Source: Tubiluchus corallicola (Eukaryota > Priapulida > Priapulimorpha > Priapulimorphida > Tubiluchidae). Taken from it: 42,519 nt of DNA. The stretch is from positions 253,001 to 295,519 of the forward strand of contig JAQGDQ010000289.1 of the NCBI GenBank assembly GCA_030141605.1, read 5' to 3'. The notes beneath the pieces are model-generated. The model made no database searches. It was not told the DNA's origin and saw only the letters and a program-made list of their open reading frames with translations. The translations under genes and the position numbers were made by a program. This document shows positions 36,031-42,519 of this stretch, one piece after another (within the stretch, counting starts at the first letter, position 1; the number at the start of each line of letters is the position of its first letter).

Positions 36031-37573
36031 GGATTTACATAATACAAGCATGGGGGCATGAGACCCATAAACAAGCTTGTTGTAATGCAGAGTTTGATAA
36101 CGCGTTTATTTTGGCAAAGACTAAGTCTCCTTTTGATTTGACAATATTTATGAAAATGTTTTACGAGGCAAAAAAATAAAAAAATGTTAAATTCTGAAAT
36201 GCAAAGTGATTTTTTGTAACAACCGTTCAATTTCTTTATCTCCGTCCAATCTCCATGTTAAATGATTAAAGCGCCTATAATAAAATTTAATCATGAACCA
36301 ACGCATACATTTTCTAAAAGACCAACTATGTCCTTCTGCATCAGGCAGGATACCATCACATGTACCCTTTTCATTCAAGAAAAATTAATGCAACGATTTA
36401 GCTAGTTTAAAAGTTTCTGGAACCCTCGTTCTAATTTTAACATATTAAAAACAAAAATGAAACTCAAGTTTTGCCTTTAATAGTCTATACCTGTAACAAT
36501 CACATGCATATAATACATGACAGCAATATTCACTGTAGAACTGCATGGCATAAATTTTCCGATATTATCCGCATAAAACTAATTCGTCAGTAACATAGAA
36601 TTTTGGAAAAACTAGGAGTTAAAGAAGGATCGTCGAGACAACATGAACTCGATTTTTTTAATTTACTCATGCCCACGAGTTCTATCAGGTCCATGCGATG
36701 TGTGTGTCCATGCGATAGCTAAAACGGCAAACATAACTAGGACTTAACAGGCCTACTGTTTCGTCAACTACTTATGCCAACAACAACGTAGAGTTTATTT
36801 TTATTATTATTATTTTAGTTTAGTTTAGCTTAGTTTCCAAAATACCATGACATATGTACATCATTACATACATTACGATACAAAAAGTATTGCTGCAACA
36901 AACAAAACAAAAATTAAAAAATTCAGATATTCAAATATCTGGTCAGGGAACAATAGTGCATTTGGCTATGAATCTGGAAGCCTTTCATATTATTGTCGTA
37001 TGCAATTAAGTGCCAAGTGATTTTTAAAAGTACTAAAACATATATATCCTGCTGTAAATAATTGTGTTTTTCGCAAAAATGATTTACAAGCATTTAGCAA
37101 TACTAATTTATGAAAGTTAGACATTTTTATCTCTGAATTCAGTATTACTCTTAGGAATGTACATAACATGTACATTAATACAAATGTTGCTTACACTTGC
37201 ACAAAAGAATGCAGACGCTTTTTAGCGACACATCAAACCGGGCGTTTTTTTCAGCATTTTTAGACTGATGCAGATTTCTTCATCGCATCTTGTGTAATCA
37301 TTTTTTCTGTATTTTCAAATTCTGACAACAGTCATTTCAGGCATTCTCCGTCCCCTTGCTCGCGTAGCCTGCAGCAAGGGCGTGTGTAGACGAATATGTG
37401 AATAAAACTAATTCCAGTGACGTTCACGTTACGACTTCAAAACTTAATAATCATGATAATATTTTGTTTTTCGTTATATTCAAATAGGCTGAATATGATA
37501 ACGTTAAAGTTTTTTTATAAAATCGCCAACATTGGTAGTATAGCATGAAAGCATCGAAACCTTTTTTCAATTT
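36031..37573. other. Intergenic between the two convergent paralogs, no gene seen
   Basis: This short intergenic stretch lies beyond the 3' end of the minus-strand gene. Small open frames (35991-36179 on +; 36187-36378 and 36990-37175 on -) have no recognised domain. A TTATTATTATTATT run at about 36,803 followed by TTTAGTTTAG repeats may be the tail of another LINE relic. Confidence 0.35.
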
Positions 37574-40500
37574 TTATTTATCATCCAGAGCTGTTAGAGA
37601 AGCCGTTAAGGTGTCCAGAAATCTCTTGTTATGGGTTCGCGATTGACGAAAGCTTCCTTTGCTGTCTGTCTTTACTTCAGAGCCTACAATTACAAGAGAG
37701 CCTAATTAGTTAAGACAGCCCTCCTGAAGGAACCATACATATAATTTGCTCAATTAAAGGAAGTGATATATATATATATATGTCATTTCTTGTAATTGAG
37801 CAAATTCACTAGTGGAACTGCATCTTTGTATTGATCACTTCACAATGAATATAAAGTAGCACGGGTACCTAAAGTGCAAAACAACGTACTTATTAAAAAA
37901 ATAATCACAACAGGAACCAAACGGCCGAACTACGATTCATTAGAATTCTAGTGGTGTCAAACGTGGTAGCAATTTTAATTGGTACGTATATACTATGCTC
38001 TTTATATGTAACTATACAGCGATTTTACACCCCTGCCCTAGCGTCTGCATGGTGACGGAAGAAAATGGCGCAAAACGTCAAAAAGTAGACTCGGAAAGTT
38101 TTCAGAGTAAGAGTTTTCCACAAGATGAACATCGTTTGTCAATTAGCTGCAAAGTAAAGTGAAAATCAAATTGGTGACGGGCTTCTGGTACACTGATTTT
38201 TCACTATTGACGGTTCAAGGAAAATCATTTCTTCAACTTTCTGGCGTGTTTTGCGATAATGACGATTATTTCACTGGAAGCTTAAAAAAGCTAAAGAAAG
38301 ATTGACATATCTCAAACATGTTGTGAAGCTTGTGCATGGTGCAATGAGAAGGGATGTCACGAATGAAGACGAAAAAACGCAATGTATAATTGTATATGTG
38401 TGATGATCGGTTATACCACCCATCATTGTCGCAACACCTATTTTGATATATCTTTCCTATGACATTGTGTGTGCATAATTAATGATCTGAGTACCTGATT
38501 GATTTATTGCACTGTTTATTTAAATTTATATTACAATTGTGTGTTTTTGTAAGATTTTGACACTAGATGGCTCTGGCCGCTTATTTCTCTGCTTACCTGT
38601 AATTAGGTTACCTGAAAATTCGAATACCAAATGGCTTCAACCTGTTTTGGGAGCTTACTACAGAGTTTGGCTTTTACACTAGTTATGTTCTGACTGTCGA
38701 AGTTACAGGGTGGTGGAGTTTTGCTGGTTAGTCCACATCCTGTGGTTATTTTATATGGCTGAACACCAAGTTTGGTGTGAACCTGTCTTTAATGGCACTC
38801 GTATGCAGTGAGATGTTTTATCACAAAGACAATGATTTTGCCTACTTTTGTTTGTTCATTGTTTGCTGAATAGTAGTGGAAAACCAGTCAAGGACCAGTT
38901 CTACCTGGACCAATGGTCTGTCTGTTCGTCTGAACTAACGGTTCTGTTCGTCACCCTGCGAAAGGACGATATCTGGCTTTATCACTGGAAGGCTGAGGCA
39001 ACCAGGTACGAGTTCAACCGCTGGATTGCTGGAGCAGTTTTACAGCGTGGTCCATGCAGAGGCTGGATTGGTGACCATTGGCAAACAGTTGCTGGCGAGG
39101 ACGTGGCTGACTGCTGGAGATGAAAAGCTGATGTGGTATGGTTGGAGACTCAGGAGCGTGGTTGATAGATCCAAAGGCCAGATGAGAGACAGAAGCGTAG
39201 CTGGCCAACGTTGCTTTTGGGGGAATTAGGTATTGTTCGAATTTGTTATCAATTCAATTTCGCTATCACTGTTTTACTGATTAAATTCTAAATCTAAATA
39301 TTAGCTTTTAGCTCCGTTTTCGTTCTGATTAAATAATTTGCACGTGCACACAAGTATTTCACCAGTGACACGGATTCACGTAGCCTACACAAATGAATGA
39401 TTATCCTGTAGATTTAGCATATAAAAGTGACGGAAACGCTCGAGAACCCTGAACACAGTACTCTGATTTCTTAACATCCTGATTTAATTATTACACGGCG
39501 TCACAATATGATCATTCAGAAAAAACACTTCCTGCAAATTCTTTAATAAAACAAAAATTACTAGTCAAAAAGGCATAAAAATTTAACAGAATAACAATGG
39601 ATATATGTATTCTATAAATAAAAAAATACTTGAAAGTTGTGTTTTTTTTGTTGAACTTTCCAAAAGTTGTATTTAAAATTGTACTTCCATAACAAAAAGG
39701 ACATTTCCCAAAAGTTACTGTTTTAAATTGAAAAGTAACTCAGCCTGCTTTTGATGTTTCGTTATGTACATAACTTTGAAAACAACCTTGACTTGAGTCT
39801 TCTAGATTTTAGCATGTAGGAGAATTTATCTGAGCAGGTGTATTGCGCAAGAAAAGTCAAAGATGTTTATGGACTGAAAAACTTTTGCTTCAAGAATGGG
39901 CCGAAGTAACTCAAAAATGAGATTAATTCAGTTATTGACTAATTCCGACCTAGACTTCACAAAATGATCGAAATAGAAGGAAAGCACATATAATAATTTA
40001 CCTAAGTTACGTAGATAAAGAAATATCATAAGGAGAGCTTCGTTTTCATTTTAAAACGGTAAAATTTTTGGAAAAATTTCCTTTCCTTTGTTACGAATAC
40101 AGTTTAAACATCGCTTTTAAAAAGTTCAGCAAAATTAGAAGAGATCAACTTATAAACTTACAACTAATTTTTTCCTGTACACGTATTTATTCCTATTCTT
40201 GTTATACCCTTTTGACTTGTAATTTTTATTTTATTAAAGACTTTGCAGAGAATGCTTTCCTGGACGACCCTGTAACATTTCCTGCTGGTTCATTTCAATG
40301 AACTTTCTAAATTATAGACTTTATGGAAAACAGCGATAAATCTGAATTTCGACTAAATCTTCTCCAACTCAATTTGCCACATTGTCAGATGTGGAGACAC
40401 AGCAGATAAAAAATCAGGGAAAGAATGTAAACGACTGACTTACCTATCTGATTACCATGTTTGTCAAAGAGTGTAACTTTTCCAACCCAAGAATAGCGTG

Positions 40501-42033
40501 CGTGAAATTTCGTGGTTCCAAAAGAATAAAATTCTCTTTCACGCTGATCCAATAATTGACTAATATGTACTTGCAACCATCTGTTACAGTGAATTAAATG
40601 CTACATATACAACATTGAAAATCTTTAACTGTTAAAGAGACACGTCCTTGTCAGTCTGTAAGCATATCGCAAAAGAGAAAACTATATCAACTGCCATAAT
40701 ACAAATACAAATGCAAATTATAATTATGTGAATTTAATTTTAGAAAGTGGAGGAATAAGACATTTGGTTTGCAGCATAGCGTATATGCAAGCTTTGTTGA
40801 TCTGCACCCGATCGCATAGACAACACAAGTTACATCAAAAGGTAAAACTTTCTTTTAGTTCAACAAATTCCTTTGTTAAACTTCAAACTTAGAATTTTCT
40901 CACAGGAGACAACTTATATTTTTTAACATGCAAATGTGAACATTCGCAGAAATGGAATAAATTAGATTGTGGGTTACTTCCAGGTATGTGGTTGGGCGGC
41001 AGATCGTCCAGAATGCCGCCCGGGATGTACAATGTTTGACTTCAATCCAATGTTCCGAAACCTCATCAAAATTACGGGACCTGACCTGTTCCAGGCCTCC
41101 ACTCCACAAAGTTTCGTGAAAATTTGTTAAATATATTTGGATAATCTTGCTAAACAACAGACAGACAAACAAACAGGGATGAAATTAATGCAACTTACTT
41201 GCGGATGCAAAAATGATGACAAAGAAACAAATAAATGTCAGATCAGGCATGGCATTAATGTTATTTGTCATCATATAATAAAATATGACGAGAAATAAAA
41301 TAAAGGCCTTTAACTAAGAAAACGTACTTTCCACACCAGCCAAGAGAAACAAAACCAGAAGCAAGGAATTGCGCTCGCCACTTAATTTCAAAAACTTCTT
41401 TCTCAAGGAAATGTCTCACTTCAGCATAACTGTAAGCTGGTACAGAAACGTCAATAATGAACCTTTGAATGATATCGTTGGAAAAGAGGTTGACTTTACT
41501 GGTGCTCCACAGATTTGATCTGTCCAAATCATCTATTAGGGTAGATGATACCTACACAAAATGGTTTCATTAATTAACAATGATATTTCATTAATAAACA
41601 ATCATGAACTGGCTCGATTTATTAGTATTATCGCCTATTCAGAAGGCTGAGTTGCAACGGTACAGTGTCCTTTTTCTGGTTAAGTGAAATGCCGTAAAGC
41701 AGATCGATGTGATGGAAATCGTGAAGGAAATTCACATTTCCATTGTAAAGGAAACCCAGTGCCTATATACTATGTTGGCTGAACGTAAGTTACCTAAGTG
41801 TAATAGGAATGTGACAATGAGAAACAAAATAAAAAACTTATGTTACTACGTATAACGCAGCTTATTCCGAACACCATAGCGTATAATGTGTACCTTATGT
41901 AATGTTAATAAAACATTTTATACCTTGCCATTTATGCCCAAAACATACTGCATGTGTTCTGGTGTAATTTGCGAAGAAACGGAAATGCCGCCGTTGTATC
42001 CGGAATCAACGGATATCGAATCTGTGAACCTAT
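37574..42033 (-). CDS. Paralog of the WSC/aerolysin-like gene, last four exons
   Basis: Minus-strand exons in order are 42033-41924, 41551-41328, 40580-40444 and 37683-37574, all GT-AG. The first three are 110, 224 and 137 nt, exactly the lengths and phases of the + strand exons at 24649, 28096 and 30869. Shared motifs are the SGY...ISVS strand with ITPEH, SVPAYSYAEVRHFLEKEV, FEIKWRAQF, ASGFVSLGWC, LLDQR, SFGTTKFHARY, WVGKV and FDKHGNQI. About 33 of 74 residues are identical in the long exon. The last exon encodes a 35-residue basic/Ser-Thr tail ending in ALDDK with no similarity to the charged tail of the + copy; its stop overlaps an AATAAA. The WSC-coding part, if present, lies beyond the window. 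The inferred role is the same as for the + copy. Confidence 0.75.
37743..37806. repeat. Near-perfect 64-bp palindrome with (TA)n centre
   Basis: AATTTGCTCAATTA (37743-37756) is inverted as TAATTGAGCAAATT (37793-37806), and the arms continue with few mismatches into a central TATATATATATATA. On the minus-strand transcript it would form a hairpin 60 bases upstream of the acceptor of the last exon (37683). Confidence 0.75.
38049..38403 (+). pseudogene. Decayed coding-like segment of unknown origin
   Basis: An ATG at 38049 opens MVTEENGAKRQKVDSESF (38049-38162). The next frame continues without a stop to about 38,300 with protein-like composition (FLQLSGVFCDNDDYFTGSL), and a third frame runs on to 38403 (KLVHGAMRRDVTNEDEK). 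The pattern suggests a once-continuous frame of about 115 codons with two frameshifts, antisense within the last intron of the minus-strand gene. No family was recognised. Confidence 0.25.
38560..39240. other. GC-richer island of unknown nature
   Basis: This block has clearly more G+C than its flanks. It has several overlapping open frames on both strands (38848-39123 and 39026-39229 on +, 39014-39208 on -), which is typical of GC-rich non-coding or TE sequence. No domain, terminal repeat or target duplication was identified. Confidence 0.35.
39241..40443 (-). other. Intron of the minus-strand paralog, no gene seen
   Basis: This is the rest of the 2.8-kb last intron. A + strand frame at 40068-40301 ends with a protein-like FAENAFLDDPVTFPAGSF just before a stop and could be an exon remnant, but nothing connects to it. 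Confidence 0.35.
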
Positions 42034-42365
42034 CTATAAGAAAAATTGCCTAAAAAGGAATAGTCTAACAAAACGCATAGACTTGATATAAGCGTTTACA
42101 AAGGACGCGCTACAAATGCAACAATTAAGCAGAAAGTAAAATAAACAAGAAATATTTCTTTAGCCAGTAATCTAATCGTTAGTTTTCTATAAACTGACTT
42201 GCTGAATTATTCGATTCGGCATAATAGAGCGCCCTGTACATAAATTTGCCAAGCGTTGTTTACAACGTACAAACCCTTATCTAATTTCTTAGATGTGTTA
42301 TGAAAATGATTGTTTTAGTCCCTCGTACGAAAGAGTTCATGTCAGTTTTATCACGAACTACTTTA
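42034..42365 (-). other. Intron of the minus-strand paralog
   Basis: No similarity to the preceding exon of the + strand copy (23102-23278) was found, so the intron continues into the array and beyond the window edge. Confidence 0.5.
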
Positions 42366-42519
42366 TTATATTATATTATACTATATTATACTATATTATA
42401 CTATACTATACTATACTATACTATACTATACTATACTATACTATACTATACTATACTATACTATACTATACTATACTATACTATACTATACTATACTATA
42501 CCATACTATACTATACTAT
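42366..42519. repeat. TTATA/CTATA pentanucleotide array, cut by the window edge
   Basis: The order of units is three TTATA, then alternating CTATA and TTATA, then uninterrupted CTATA with a single CCATA at 42501. The full length is unknown. Confidence 0.95.

Noticed and set aside
40200-40304. Possible terminal exon for the minus-strand paralog, or a + strand exon ending FPAGSF
   Set aside because: The minus reading gives a weak tail, while the exon at 37574-37683 has a better acceptor, correct phase and protein-like content; the + reading has no partner exons.
1-42519. CRISPR arrays, operons, riboswitches and bacterial insertion sequences
   Set aside because: The window is eukaryotic (spliced genes, LINEs); no regularly spaced direct repeats with unique spacers were seen.

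Overview
The window is AT-rich nuclear DNA from an intron-rich animal, most likely a non-vertebrate. Canonical GT-AG introns, a single recognisable striatin gene, LINE (non-LTR retrotransposon) fragments and many microsatellites all point that way. The phylum cannot be fixed from this sequence alone. Every gene model below was built by eye from reading frame, intron phase and family similarity.

Positions 1-12,479 hold the 3' part of a striatin gene on the + strand: 14 coding exons, 590 codons, the whole WD40 propeller, the stop codon and a poly(A) signal. The N-terminal exons (caveolin-binding, coiled-coil and calmodulin-binding parts) lie before the window. Two frame-neutral exons of the linker have TGCATG (RBFOX-type) motifs just upstream. 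One has five copies in 64 bases ending next to its acceptor, which suggests regulated exon skipping.

Positions 12,480-17,123 are intergenic: a degenerate pentanucleotide tract, the 3' end of a CR1/L2-type LINE, and a decayed piece that resembles a SWIM-type zinc-finger protein.

Positions 17,124-31,247 carry a 12-exon + strand gene for a predicted secreted protein of 471 residues: signal peptide, WSC domain, a short uncharacterised cysteine/tyrosine segment, then a region with the look of an aerolysin-like (ETX/MTX2) beta-pore-forming module. Its introns hold two oppositely oriented LINE remnants, a 380-bp TTAA-flanked miniature element, a tRNA-like relic, microsatellites and a duplicated 3' splice site.

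Positions 31,248-37,573 are intergenic and repeat-rich, with a long inverted repeat and a decayed DNA transposon whose relative sits in an intron of the WSC gene.

Positions 37,574 to the end hold the last four exons of a minus-strand paralog of the second gene, arranged tail to tail with it. Three exons match the first copy exactly in length (110, 224 and 137 nt) and phase. The fourth, encoding the C-terminus, is unrelated. The window ends inside a TTATA/CTATA pentanucleotide array in the next intron. The paralogous pair of WSC plus aerolysin-like genes is the most interesting system here.
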